Source of the DNA: an uncultured Opitutia bacterium | GTDB lineage: Bacteria > Verrucomicrobiota > Verrucomicrobiia > Opitutales > Opitutaceae | DNA length: 32,516 nucleotides | NCBI GenBank assembly: GCA_903896015.1 | Contig: CAITWF010000097.1 | Span: forward strand, 1-32,516 | Direction: 5' to 3' | Shown: positions 16,334 through 24,417 of the stretch, piece by piece | Layout of the letters: every line of letters begins with the position of its first letter | Numbering within the stretch: position 1 is the stretch's first letter | The notes under the pieces: model-generated | Seen by the model: the letters and a program-made list of their open reading frames with translations, nothing else | Databases searched by the model: none | Told to the model about the DNA's origin: nothing | Made by a program: the position numbers and the translations under genes

Positions 16334-17500
16334 ATGAGTACGCCCGAAAACGATCCGTTGCCCAAACCGCCGGCCGCCTTGCGAACCAAGCAAGTGCCGT
16401 GGGGCGCGCCGAAGCCCACGCCGCCCCCCAAGCCCGCTGCCGCGCCGGAGAAAATCTCCGCCAAAAAAGTGCCGTGGGGCGCGCGCAAACCAGCGCCTCC
16501 CTCTCCGCTGCCCGCGCCCGACGAGACCGTCACCCACATGCCGTGGGCCGAACCCACGCGCCCGCCTCTCCCCGTCCCGCCCAAGCCCGCCGCCGAGCTT
16601 TCCGCCAAAAAAATCCCCTGGGGTGCCGCCCCCAAGCCTGCTCCGTCGCCCGCGCAAAAAGCTGCTGAGCCTCCCTCCGCCCCGTCGAACTCCTGGGCTC
16701 TGCCCAAGTCCGAGCGCGAGCAAGCGCCCGCCGCCGCGACGCAGTCCGAAATGAACTTTGCCCGCGAATCGCGCCCCGCCGACGACCGCGAGCCGACCGC
16801 AGAGCAACTCGTTGCTTTCCTCAGCCGGCTGACCTCGCGCCGCCGCGACCAACCCGAGCCCCCCGTCGATCCGCTGACGCCCTATAAGGCGCGTCCGATC
16901 TCCTTCGAACCCTCGCGCTGGGAAGCGTTGCTGCTGTGGGTCGGCGACCATCGTCGCCGCCTTACGCTCGCCGGCACCCTGCTCGTTCTCACGCTCGCAA
17001 CCGCCTACCTGATGAAGCTCGTCTCGCTTAACACCCAGATCGATCGCGAGTGGCTCCAGCTGGAAAAAGCCCTCCGCGATCGCTACGCACTCATCCCCCA
17101 GTATGTGGATTGCGTCACGACCTACAGTGATAATGAACGCTTCACGATGACCATGACGGAACGGGCGCTCAAAGCCTGGCGCACCGCTCGCTCGGATCGC
17201 CAGCTCGTCAACGCCGCCGTGCAGATGGAACGGGCGCTGCAGTTGCTGACCAAGACCATGAACCGCCTCGAAAGCGAGGTCCCCGCCAAGGATCCCGATC
17301 AGACTGAGAGCAGCCTACAGTTCGCCAGTCTGGAGCGAAAAAAGCACCTCTCGCACGATGCGACGGTGGAGTTCGTCCAGCGCTACAACATGACCGTCGA
17401 AAATTTCGACGCCAAAATCGATGGCATACCTGGCTCTTGGCTCGCCTGGGCCGCACACCTCCAACCGCGGCCGCTGATTTTTTCCACGGACCGCAGTTGA
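16334..17500 (+). CDS. LemA-like membrane protein with N-terminal PWG repeats
   Basis: A 388-residue protein. Residues 1–125 are Pro/Ala/Lys-rich and carry a tryptophan motif five times: VPWGA at 21–25, VPWGA at 46–50, MPWAE at 69–73, IPWGA at 94–98 and SWALP at 120–124, about every 25 residues. A charged linker follows, then one transmembrane helix (about 210–227). The C-terminal domain (231–388) has LemA hallmarks: LNTQIDREWLQLEKALRDRYALIPQYV, later HDATVEFVQRYNMTVENFDAKIDGIPGSWLAWA. Arg-rich flanks before the helix suggest the repeats are cytoplasmic and the LemA-like domain is outside. It lies 116 bp after the PilX-like gene on the same strand. The LemA assignment is by pattern and divergent. 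ATG at 16334; an earlier in-frame start is weaker. Confidence 0.7.
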   Translation: MSTPENDPLPKPPAALRTKQVPWGAPKPTPPPKPAAAPEKISAKKVPWGARKPAPPSPLPAPDETVTHMPWAEPTRPPLPVPPKPAAELSAKKIPWGAAPKPAPSPAQKAAEPPSAPSNSWALPKSEREQAPAAATQSEMNFARESRPADDREPTAEQLVAFLSRLTSRRRDQPEPPVDPLTPYKARPISFEPSRWEALLLWVGDHRRRLTLAGTLLVLTLATAYLMKLVSLNTQIDREWLQLEKALRDRYALIPQYVDCVTTYSDNERFTMTMTERALKAWRTARSDRQLVNAAVQMERALQLLTKTMNRLESEVPAKDPDQTESSLQFASLERKKHLSHDATVEFVQRYNMTVENFDAKIDGIPGSWLAWAAHLQPRPLIFSTDRS

Positions 17501-17519
17501 GGTTGCGGGACGGGGACCA

Positions 17520-17604
17520 TGGTGCCCGGGAGCGGACTCGAACCGCTACACCTTACGGCACAGGCTTCTGAGACCTGCGTGTCTACCAATTCCACCACCC
17601 GGGC
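17520..17604 (-). tRNA. tRNA-Leu(CAG)
   Basis: On the minus strand the sequence folds as a class II tRNA. The acceptor stem is GCCCGGG/CCCGGGC with an encoded CCA, and the D-arm contains GGAATTGGTAGAC as in leucine tRNAs. The anticodon stem is CAGGT/GCCTG with loop CTCAGAA, giving anticodon CAG (plus-strand bases 17568–17570). There is a variable arm with TGCCGTAAGGTG, and a T-arm with GGTTCGAGTCC. Total length is 85 nt including CCA. Confidence 0.96.
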
Positions 17605-17732
17605 GACAGGCGGACGGGCAAAACACACCCCGCAGCCCCCCGGCGCAAGAAAATTGATTTCTCGAGAGTGACTCGAAGAGAGCCGGTGCCAACCGACCAC
17701 TGCCTCGACCCACCACCTCCGATGCACGCCGG

Positions 17733-18152
17733 CTACTCACAGCGCTCGCGGATCTCCGCCGGCACCGGCACTGCCTTGATCCGTGCCGGGTCGTCCGGGT
17801 GCCGCGTGGCGAACACCCGCACTTCGCGCGCTTCGGCCAGCTTTTCGCCGCCACGCATCAACGCGTGCTTCATCACAAAACTCTTCTCCCGCCACTCCTC
17901 GATCCACGTGCGCACTTCGAGCAAGTCACCATAAGTGGTCGGCCGGAGAAACGTGCACCCGACCTCCACGATCGGCGTGCCAATCAGCCCCGTGGTTTTT
18001 TCCGTTTCACGCCACGGCGGCACCCCGCACTTGCGGAAGAAATTCAGCGCCGACGCATCGAACCAGCGGAAAAAATTCGGATAGAAAGCAATCTGCGCTG
18101 GATCGCAGTCACCAAACTCCACCTGCACGCGATGAACGGTCGTTCGGGCCAT
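17733..18152 (-). CDS. 4-hydroxybenzoyl-CoA thioesterase-type acyl-CoA thioesterase
   Basis: A 139-residue hotdog-fold thioesterase. The motif VEFGDCDPAQIAFYPNFFRWFDAS places Asp17 where the Pseudomonas 4-hydroxybenzoyl-CoA thioesterase has its catalytic Asp. Similarity appears to continue through CGVPPWRET, GLIGTPIVEV, IEEWREKSFV and EVRVFA, so an aromatic acyl-CoA substrate is plausible. It is the last gene of a five-gene minus-strand run containing enoyl-CoA hydratase, CoA-transferase and MaoC genes. The ATG at 18152 gives the MARxxx start seen in the family; a GTG two codons earlier is less likely. The product should be cytosolic and release free acid plus CoA. Confidence 0.88.
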   Translation of the reverse strand: MARTTVHRVQVEFGDCDPAQIAFYPNFFRWFDASALNFFRKCGVPPWRETEKTTGLIGTPIVEVGCTFLRPTTYGDLLEVRTWIEEWREKSFVMKHALMRGGEKLAEAREVRVFATRHPDDPARIKAVPVPAEIRERCE

Positions 18153-18215
18153 GGCCACACCCTGACGAAGCCGCGGCTCGGTGGAAAGAATTCACTGCGC
18201 GTTCCCTTCGGAACC

Positions 18216-18704
18216 TCAGCCAGAAATACCACCAGGCCGATGACGCATGATCAACGTCGTCTCGCCCTCGTGCACGACCTGTCCGCCGTGTTTTGTCGCC
18301 GTCAGCGCCAGCGACACGATCCCATGACCTCTGCTCGACACGCGTTTCCCGACAACACGAATCCGCGCCGCGATCCGATCGCCAGCCACGACAGCGCCCT
18401 TGAATTTCCAGTCCCAGCCGAGCGAGGCCACCGCCATCAGCTTGACCGCCGCACGATTTTTCAGGCCATCGATCAGCGAGAGGACGAGCAACCCGTGCGC
18501 GATGCGCGACGGAAAACCCTGCGCCTGGGCAAACTCATCACTCATGTGCACGTCGAAAAAATCTCCCGATAGCTCAGCAAACGCCGTGATCTGCGCCGCC
18601 GTCATTTCCACCGAGTCCGTCGCATAAAAATCTCCCCGCTGGAGATCGTCATACCAATATTCGCCCGCTCCCAATTTCCGTCGCTCGTCGGCGGTTGCAT
18701 TCAT
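18216..18704 (-). CDS. MaoC family (R)-hydratase/dehydratase
   Basis: A 162-residue hotdog-fold protein of the MaoC-like hydratase family, which hydrates enoyl-CoA or related thioesters. The hydratase signature appears as FAELSGDFFDVHMSDEFAQAQGF, with candidate catalytic Asp48 and His53. The usual GDxNPxH has Phe and Asp in place of Asn and Pro, so activity may be altered. RIAHGLLVLSLIDGL follows, as in the family. The ATG at 18704 (MNATADERRK) is preferred over an upstream start that would overlap the CoA-transferase gene. It is 17 bp downstream of that gene and is the fourth gene of the operon. Confidence 0.85.
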   Translation of the reverse strand: MNATADERRKLGAGEYWYDDLQRGDFYATDSVEMTAAQITAFAELSGDFFDVHMSDEFAQAQGFPSRIAHGLLVLSLIDGLKNRAAVKLMAVASLGWDWKFKGAVVAGDRIAARIRVVGKRVSSRGHGIVSLALTATKHGGQVVHEGETTLIMRHRPGGISG

Positions 18705-18721
18705 CGTTCGTATCGGCGCAC

Positions 18722-20251
18722 TCACCGAAAACACAAAGGATTCATCGGCGCTACTTCCCCAAAGATCGGCTTGAAATCCATCTGCGGCAACAGATCGCGT
18801 TCCACATCGATGCCCGGCGCAATTTCGATCAGCCGCAAACCGCCGCGCTCCAGCCGGAAGACCGCCCGCTCCGTCACGTAGAGCACGTCTTGTCCGCGTT
18901 GCGCCGCGTAGTCACCGGCGAACGTGACCTTTCCCACGTGGGCGACAAATTTCCTGACCTGGCCAGCCCGCTCCACGCGCAGCGCGTCGCCGGACCACGA
19001 CACCTTGCCACCCTGCGCGTCGAACGTGCCGCAAAACACCACGCGCTTCGCGTTCTGCGCGATGTCCACGAAGCCGCCCGGCCCGACCAGCGTGCCGCCG
19101 AGATGCGACACGTTCACATTGCCGTGCGCGTCGGCCTCTCCCATCCCGAGAAACGTGAGATCGATCCCGCCGCCGCTGTAGTAGTCGAACTGCTCGATCG
19201 ACGGCAGCACCGCGTCCGGATTTCGTGCCGCCCCAAAATAACGATCATCCAGCATCCGGCCGTTGTGCACGCCTTGCTCGACGCTCATCCACAATTCGTC
19301 CGCGATGCCCTGCTCGGCCACCACACCGAAAATCCCACCTGGAATGCCAAACCCGAAATTGAGCGACGCGCCCTTGCGCAGCTCCTGCGCCGCGCGCCGC
19401 GCGATTATCCGTCGCTCCAATTTGCCCGGCAACTCCGCACTGAGTTCGCCGACCTCGGCGCGCCGCGACCCACTCACCGTCGGATCATAGGGCACGCCGT
19501 AAAACATCTGCTGCGTCGGATCGGTCACCACCGCATCGACCATGATGCCGGGGATGCGCACATTTCGTGCAATCAGCGCACCGTTCGCCACGACTTCTTT
19601 CACCTGCGCCAGCACGAGCCCGCCGGAATTGTGCGCCGCCAGTGCCATCGAGTGCACGTCGAGATCGACCGCCTCGTCCTCAGGGCTAATGTTGCCGCGC
19701 GCATCTGCCCGCGTGCCACGCACGATAGCGACATCGACCTTGAACGGCTTGTAGCGCAAAATCTCGCGCCCATCGAACCGGTGCAACTCCACCAGTTCGT
19801 CGCGACTGCGGCGATTGCAGCGCCCGCCATCGAGCCGCGGATCCGCAAACGTGCCCAGCCCCACATGCGTGAAGAGCCCCGGCCGCCCCGCGCCGATCTC
19901 GCGCAGCAACTGCTGAATCGCACCGGCCGGAAAACAATACGCCTCGATCTTCTCCTCGCGGATTAAATCCTGGATTTTGGTCGACCATGTGAAGTGCGCC
20001 GCGATCACGCGCCGCAGCATCCCTTCGTACGCGAACCGGCTAACGCCCTGTTCACCCCGATCCCCAAGCCCCAGCGAATGCACGAGCGTGAGATCGCGCG
20101 GCTCGCCCGTCGTCAAAAACCGTTTCTCGACCGCCGCGAGAATTGCCTCCGCCGAGATCATGCCGGCGCCATTGCCGCTGACGGCGACCGTGTCGCCGTT
20201 CTTGATCAAAGCTGCGGCCTCATCAGCACTCAGAAATTTAGTCACGCTCAT
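18722..20251 (-). CDS. Family I CoA-transferase (propionate/acetate CoA-transferase-like)
   Basis: A 509-residue fused α/β CoA-transferase, moving CoA between carboxylic acids by a glutamyl-CoA intermediate. N-terminal half: FLSADEAAALIKNGDTVAVSGNGAG, EAYCFPAGAIQQLLREIGAGRPGLFTHVGLGTFADPR. C-terminal half: ASLNFGFGIPGGIFGVVAEQGI followed by SVEQGVHNGRM, where Glu325 is the likely catalytic residue. Length fits propionate or acetate CoA-transferases (about 510–525). It follows the enoyl-CoA hydratase gene after 12 bp and precedes the MaoC gene. It would activate the pathway's acid substrate or recover CoA from its product. Exact specificity cannot be read from sequence. Confidence 0.9.
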   Translation of the reverse strand: MSVTKFLSADEAAALIKNGDTVAVSGNGAGMISAEAILAAVEKRFLTTGEPRDLTLVHSLGLGDRGEQGVSRFAYEGMLRRVIAAHFTWSTKIQDLIREEKIEAYCFPAGAIQQLLREIGAGRPGLFTHVGLGTFADPRLDGGRCNRRSRDELVELHRFDGREILRYKPFKVDVAIVRGTRADARGNISPEDEAVDLDVHSMALAAHNSGGLVLAQVKEVVANGALIARNVRIPGIMVDAVVTDPTQQMFYGVPYDPTVSGSRRAEVGELSAELPGKLERRIIARRAAQELRKGASLNFGFGIPGGIFGVVAEQGIADELWMSVEQGVHNGRMLDDRYFGAARNPDAVLPSIEQFDYYSGGGIDLTFLGMGEADAHGNVNVSHLGGTLVGPGGFVDIAQNAKRVVFCGTFDAQGGKVSWSGDALRVERAGQVRKFVAHVGKVTFAGDYAAQRGQDVLYVTERAVFRLERGGLRLIEIAPGIDVERDLLPQMDFKPIFGEVAPMNPLCFR

Positions 20252-20263
20252 CGGTAAGTCCGG

Positions 20264-21046
20264 CTAGCGCCCGGTGAAAGCCGGCTTTCGCTTCTCCCGA
20301 AACGCCGCGACGCCTTCCGCGCAGTCCGCCGAGCCCGCCACCGTTTCGACCGCCGCTGCGTGCTGGTGCCGCAAATCGAGGGCCATGGTCGCCAGCAACG
20401 TCTTTGTCTCGCGCATCGCGAGCGGTGCGTTCGCGAGCAATTTCTCGAGCATCCGATCGAGTTCGGCCTCAAGCGCGGCGCCGTTCTCGGCCACCGCCGT
20501 GAGCAGGCCCCACTCCAGCGCGTGCTGCGCGGTGATTGGCGCGCCGAGCAGCGTGAGTTCGCGCGCCCGTGGCAGCCCGATGTTTTCCGCAAGCCGGCGC
20601 ACCCCACCCCAACCCGAAATCATGCCAATGCAGACTTCGGGCGCGCCGAGTTTCGCGTCGCGCAGCCCGAGCCGAAAATCCGCCGCCAACGCCAGCTCGA
20701 GCCCGCCACCCAATGCGTGCCCAGAAATCACCGCCACGACCGGCTGCGGCAACGCTGCGATCCGATCGATCACATCGATGCCTCGATGAATCCAGAGCTG
20801 CGCCATCTCGCGTGGCGACAACGCACCCCACGCCGTGATATCGCCGCCGGTGCAGAAAAATTTTCCGCTGCCCCGGATGACGAGCGCCCGCACGGCTCGA
20901 TCGCCGGCCACGGTTTTCACGTGCGCCTCGATCGCGTCGAGCATGGGCAGCGTGAGCGCGTTGCCTTTCTGCGGGCGGTTTAAGGTGAGCTCCGCCCACG
21001 CCGCGCCGTGGCGCTCGTGCCGGGTGAAAAGAATCTCGGGTTCCAT
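20264..21046 (-). CDS. Enoyl-CoA hydratase/isomerase family protein
   Basis: A 260-residue crotonase-fold enzyme. The oxyanion-hole and CoA-binding segments are visible: GSGKFFCTGGDITAWG (about 58–74) and AVISGHALGGGLELALAADFRLG (about 103–125). Then comes LGAPEVCIGMISGWGGVRRL, and the two usual acidic positions (in GGGLELAL and GAPEVCIG) are both Glu. That supports hydratase activity rather than a degenerate member. The C-terminal FREKRKPAFTGR is the typical family tail. It lies between the aldolase gene (33-bp gap) and the CoA-transferase gene (12-bp gap) on the minus strand. Cytosolic; the substrate chain is unknown. Confidence 0.92.
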   Translation of the reverse strand: MEPEILFTRHERHGAAWAELTLNRPQKGNALTLPMLDAIEAHVKTVAGDRAVRALVIRGSGKFFCTGGDITAWGALSPREMAQLWIHRGIDVIDRIAALPQPVVAVISGHALGGGLELALAADFRLGLRDAKLGAPEVCIGMISGWGGVRRLAENIGLPRARELTLLGAPITAQHALEWGLLTAVAENGAALEAELDRMLEKLLANAPLAMRETKTLLATMALDLRHQHAAAVETVAGSADCAEGVAAFREKRKPAFTGR

Positions 21047-21079
21047 CAGAAGACTGCCCGCGCGTGGGCCGCGCTCCGC

Positions 21080-21763
21080 TCAGCCGCGGAGCTTCGCCTT
21101 GATTGCCTTCACGCGCGCGAGCGTGTCGCGCACGTTCTGCTCGATCGCCGGCCAGTCTTTCTTGGCGAGCATGTCCTTCGTTACGAGATTGCTGCCCATG
21201 CCCATCGCGGCGACGCCCGCGCTTAGCCACGCGCTCAACGATTCCTCTGTCGATTCCACGCCACCCGTCGGCATCACTTTGGTCCACGGCATCGGCCCGA
21301 GCACGTTTTTCACGAAACCCGGCCCGCCGACTTCCTTGCCAGGAAACACCTTCACGATCTCGCAGCCGAGTTCCTGTGCATCGGAAATCTCCGAGGCGCT
21401 GCCGCAACCGGGCGAATAGGGAATCATGCGGCGATTGCAGAGCTTGGCCACGTCAGCATTGAGCGACGGCCCGACCACGAAGTTCGCGCCACAGTTGATA
21501 TACATCGCCGCCGTGTAGGGCTCGACAATCGAACCGACGCCGAGAATCAGCGACGGATCCGCCTTAGTGAAATGCTGCTCGAGTTCGTTAAAAACTTCCC
21601 ACGCGTGATCGCCGCGGTTCACGAATTCGACGAGCTTGCACCCGCCCCGGCTAATCGCGGCCACCACGTTCTTCGCCGTCTCCAGATCCGGATGGTAGAA
21701 AACGGGCACGACGCTGATGTCGTAAATTGCGGTGAGCACCTGCATGCGCGAGTAGCGAGCCAT
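21080..21763 (-). CDS. eda: KDPG/KHG aldolase (2-dehydro-3-deoxy-phosphogluconate aldolase)
   Basis: A 227-residue class I aldolase that splits 2-keto-3-deoxy-6-phosphogluconate, or 4-hydroxy-2-oxoglutarate, to pyruvate plus an aldehyde. Lys138 in CEIVKVFPG is the Schiff-base lysine. Glu46 and Arg50 in KLVEFVNRG match the catalytic Glu and the Arg of Eda. MPTGGV near residue 166 is the phosphate loop. A short insertion, MIPYSPGCGSASEI, replaces the usual IPG-turn. The ATG at 21763 (MARYSRMQ) has an AGGA seven bases upstream. It is the first gene of the acyl-CoA operon and is divergent from a small membrane-protein gene, with 137 bp between for promoters. The association with CoA-ester enzymes is unusual. 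Confidence 0.9.
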   Translation of the reverse strand: MARYSRMQVLTAIYDISVVPVFYHPDLETAKNVVAAISRGGCKLVEFVNRGDHAWEVFNELEQHFTKADPSLILGVGSIVEPYTAAMYINCGANFVVGPSLNADVAKLCNRRMIPYSPGCGSASEISDAQELGCEIVKVFPGKEVGGPGFVKNVLGPMPWTKVMPTGGVESTEESLSAWLSAGVAAMGMGSNLVTKDMLAKKDWPAIEQNVRDTLARVKAIKAKLRG

Positions 21764-21900
21764 AGGAGTGTCCTGTGAAGAGATTTGAGGGGCGAAAAAC
21801 GAGACGTGATCTTCCGCCGCGGCGCGTTCCTCGCAAGCGGAAACCCGGCCGACTGATTTCGTTGCGGCCGCCGCCTCCACCCGACACGGTGCGCCCTCGC

Positions 21901-22266
21901 ATGGAAAGTCCCGCGCCCTCGTCCCGCCCCCCCGCCTGCGTCGCGCTCGTCGCGCGCACGCACTGGACGGTGAGCGCGACCATCGCCATTTCGATCGGAC
22001 TGCTGCGCTGGATCGTCGCAAAATTTCCGGTCGAGTTCAGCCCGCGCACCTATGCGATCTCTACGACGCTCGCGGTGCTTTTCGGACTTGCCGGCACGCT
22101 CGTGTGGTTCGGCACGCCGGCCGGAAAATTTCTCAGCCGCCTCTGCGGCCTACTTTACCTCGCGCGCCCATCGCTCGGCTCACACCTGTGGCGCATCATG
22201 GACTCGGAGGAATTTCAGGCACACTTCCGGAGGGATGATCAAAATCCAGAAACCAGTAAATCATGA
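21901..22266 (+). CDS. Small predicted membrane protein, function unknown
   Basis: A 121-residue protein with no recognised family. The ATG at 21901 begins MESPAPSSRPPAC. Two hydrophobic segments follow, WTVSATIAISIGLLRWIV and TYAISTTLAVLFGLAGTLVWF, then LCGLLYLARPSLG and a polar C-terminal tail ending in NPETSKS. The reading frame stays open upstream to about 21775, but that extension is basic, Pro-rich and looks like non-coding DNA. The gene is divergent from the aldolase operon and convergent with the P-loop-like gene 35 bp downstream. Confidence that it is a gene is moderate. Confidence 0.6.
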   Translation: MESPAPSSRPPACVALVARTHWTVSATIAISIGLLRWIVAKFPVEFSPRTYAISTTLAVLFGLAGTLVWFGTPAGKFLSRLCGLLYLARPSLGSHLWRIMDSEEFQAHFRRDDQNPETSKS

Positions 22267-22301
22267 ACCTTTGTTGGTTTCTTGGCTTTCTGGCTTCTGA
22301 A

Positions 22302-23072
22302 TCACTCCGGTTCTTTTTCTAAAAATTTCGTGATGTCGGGAATGCGTTTCGCGCGCCGTCCCGCCGCGTCGCGCGCAAAATACGGATCGACCTCCGGCGT
22401 GGCCTCGATCTCCTCGTCTTCGTCGCCCGACTCTTCGTCCTCGTCGATCACCTCGCCGTCGCTGTTGGTAAAAATCCAGTCCTGCTCGGCGTCGAACGCG
22501 TGCGTCATCCGCCGCGCCACCGGATCGAGCACGAGCGCAGGGTTACGCACGCGGCCGTTTCTCACGAATTCGAAGAGGCACGGCATGAACTGACTCGCAA
22601 ACCGCGCCTGAAAATCGCTGAGCCATTTGTTCGCCACGCCCTCGCGGCGGTTGAGCAGCACGACGTCGGAAAAATGCACGCACGCCTCATACCACGCCAC
22701 GAGCGGCGGATTTTTCTCCGCCAACGCGCAATTCACGACGAGCAGCACCCGCGCGACCTCGCCGCCCTGCGCCTCCACCCACGGCCGAAACGCCTCGCAC
22801 TGATCGATCGGATCACGGCGGCCGTCGGCGACGAAAAACACGTGTGTCGCCCCCTCCGGGAGTTCGCCCGCGATGAAGCCGCCATCGATCCAATTCCAGC
22901 GCGCAATCACACCGAGTTTCTCTTCGGCGTTGGCGTCCGACGCTTCCGTTTCGCACAGCATCATGGCCGCGCGATCGGTCTCGCCGAGCCCACCTTCGAT
23001 CAAGTCGGCCAGCACTTCGCGCCGGCCGGAGCCGGCCGCACCGAGCACCAGATAAACCAAAGGCTTTTCCAC
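22302..23072 (-). CDS. Degenerate P-loop (CobW/COG0523-like) protein, function unknown
   Basis: A 256-residue protein starting MEKPLVYLVLGAAGSGRREVL. The glycine-rich loop GAAGSGRRE resembles a Walker A motif but has Arg in place of the Lys and no Ser/Thr. DVVLLNRREG near residue 140 resembles a degraded NKxD guanine motif of CobW-type GTPases. The C-terminus has a strongly acidic stretch (DEDEESGDEDEEIEA) and then a basic segment, AAGRRAKRIPDITKF. Translation starts at a GTG only 2 bp after the aroC stop codon, implying cotranscription and probably translational coupling. It may bind nucleotide weakly or be a catalytically dead relative; no role can be assigned. Confidence 0.7.
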   Translation of the reverse strand: MEKPLVYLVLGAAGSGRREVLADLIEGGLGETDRAAMMLCETEASDANAEEKLGVIARWNWIDGGFIAGELPEGATHVFFVADGRRDPIDQCEAFRPWVEAQGGEVARVLLVVNCALAEKNPPLVAWYEACVHFSDVVLLNRREGVANKWLSDFQARFASQFMPCLFEFVRNGRVRNPALVLDPVARRMTHAFDAEQDWIFTNSDGEVIDEDEESGDEDEEIEATPEVDPYFARDAAGRRAKRIPDITKFLEKEPE

Positions 23073-23074
23073 GA

Positions 23075-24169
23075 TCAGAATTTAAACACCTGATTTTGCG
23101 CCGCGTTCCGCAGCCAGTGATCGACGAGCACCAGCGCCGTCATCGCCTCAACGATCGGCACCGCGCGCGGGACGACGCATGCGTCGTGACGTCCCCGACC
23201 GGTCAGCTCAGTTGCTGCACCGTGAATGTCCACGGTCTGCTGCGGCTGCATGATCGTCGCGGTCGGCTTGAAGGCCACGCGGAACACGATCTCCTCGCCG
23301 TTGCTGATGCCGCCCTGCACACCGCCGCTGCGGTTGGTAGTGGTGCCGACGCCGCCAGCGCGCGGCACGAACGCATCGTTGTGCTCGCTGCCGCGCAAGA
23401 GCGCGCCCGCGAAGCCGCTGCCGATCTCGAAGCCTTTCGTCGCTGGCAGCGAGAGCATCGCCTTCGCCAGATCGGCCTCGAGCCGATCAAAAACCGGTTC
23501 GCCGAGCCCCAGTGGCACGCCGCGCACCCGGCACTCGATCACGCCACCAACGGAATCGCCTGCCGCGCGCACGGCCTTGATTCGCTCGATCATTTTTTCG
23601 GCGGTCGGCAGATGCGGGCAGCGCACGGGCGTCACTTCGACCTCGGCGAGCGTCGGAAACGTTTCGATCACCCCAGCGGGCACGACGAGGTCGTGCACTT
23701 GTGTGAGCCACGCGCGCGTCTCGACGCCTTTGCTCGCAAGAATCTTCTTCGCGATCGCACCGGCCGCCACGCGGCCGATCGTTTCGCGCGCGGAACTGCG
23801 GCCGCCGCCGCGGTGGTCGCGGATGCCGTATTTTGAAAAATAGGTGAAGTCGGCGTGTGACGGGCGGAATTTTTCACGCATTTCGTCGTAGGCGCCAGGG
23901 CGCGCGTCCGTGTTGCGCACGAGCAGCGAGATCGGCGCGCCGGTCGTTTGACCTTCGAAGACGCCGGCGAGAATCTCCACTTTGTCCGCCTCGGCACGGG
24001 GCGTGACGATGTCGCTCTGCCCCGGCCGCCGGCGATCGAGTTCGAGTTGGATTTCTGCCGCGGTAATCGGCAAGCGCGGCGGGCAGCCGTCGATTACCAC
24101 GCCGACTGCGGCCCCGTGGCTTTCGCCCCACGTGGTGATTGAAAAAAGTTTTCCGAAATGGTTCGGCAT
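23075..24169 (-). CDS. aroC: Chorismate synthase
   Basis: A 364-residue enzyme converting 5-enolpyruvylshikimate-3-phosphate to chorismate with reduced FMN, the last step of the shikimate pathway. Signatures are [11 protein letters not shown] near the N-terminus, [66 protein letters not shown], and [25 protein letters not shown]. The C-terminal [21 protein letters not shown] is also typical. Length is standard. The ATG at 24169 (MPNHFGKLF) matches the family start; upstream frame extension is rejected. It is divergent from gspD and followed at 2 bp by the P-loop-like gene. Confidence 0.97.
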   Translation of the reverse strand: MPNHFGKLFSITTWGESHGAAVGVVIDGCPPRLPITAAEIQLELDRRRPGQSDIVTPRAEADKVEILAGVFEGQTTGAPISLLVRNTDARPGAYDEMREKFRPSHADFTYFSKYGIRDHRGGGRSSARETIGRVAAGAIAKKILASKGVETRAWLTQVHDLVVPAGVIETFPTLAEVEVTPVRCPHLPTAEKMIERIKAVRAAGDSVGGVIECRVRGVPLGLGEPVFDRLEADLAKAMLSLPATKGFEIGSGFAGALLRGSEHNDAFVPRAGGVGTTTNRSGGVQGGISNGEEIVFRVAFKPTATIMQPQQTVDIHGAATELTGRGRHDACVVPRAVPIVEAMTALVLVDHWLRNAAQNQVFKF

Positions 24170-24417
24170 CGCAGCGCGTGAGCGTTGGCCGCACCGCGCG
24201 ACCCCGCAAGCGGCAAATCCCGCACCCGCCAACCTCGCCCGCACCAACCCCGTCCTCGCCCGCTATCCCCGCCGCTTCACCCCAATCAGGGGCAACTTTC
24301 GCCAAAAGATGCCGTCTCACCCTGACACAAGACCGTTTACAAGCCGCGCCCTTTCGCCTCTCATCCACGCCTCCCGCTCCGGCGCGTCCGCCGTTCCAAA
24401 TTTTTCGTCTCACTCGC

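Noticed and set aside
1516-17500. A LemA–TPM functional pair, since these families are often linked
   Set aside because: The TPM remnant and the LemA-like gene are about 15 kb apart with many unrelated genes between, so the co-occurrence in this window is not evidence of linkage.
24139-24417. An N-terminal extension of 93 codons for the secretin
   Set aside because: The extension overlaps the start of divergent aroC, is Pro/Arg-rich, and would bury the signal peptide that begins at 24418.
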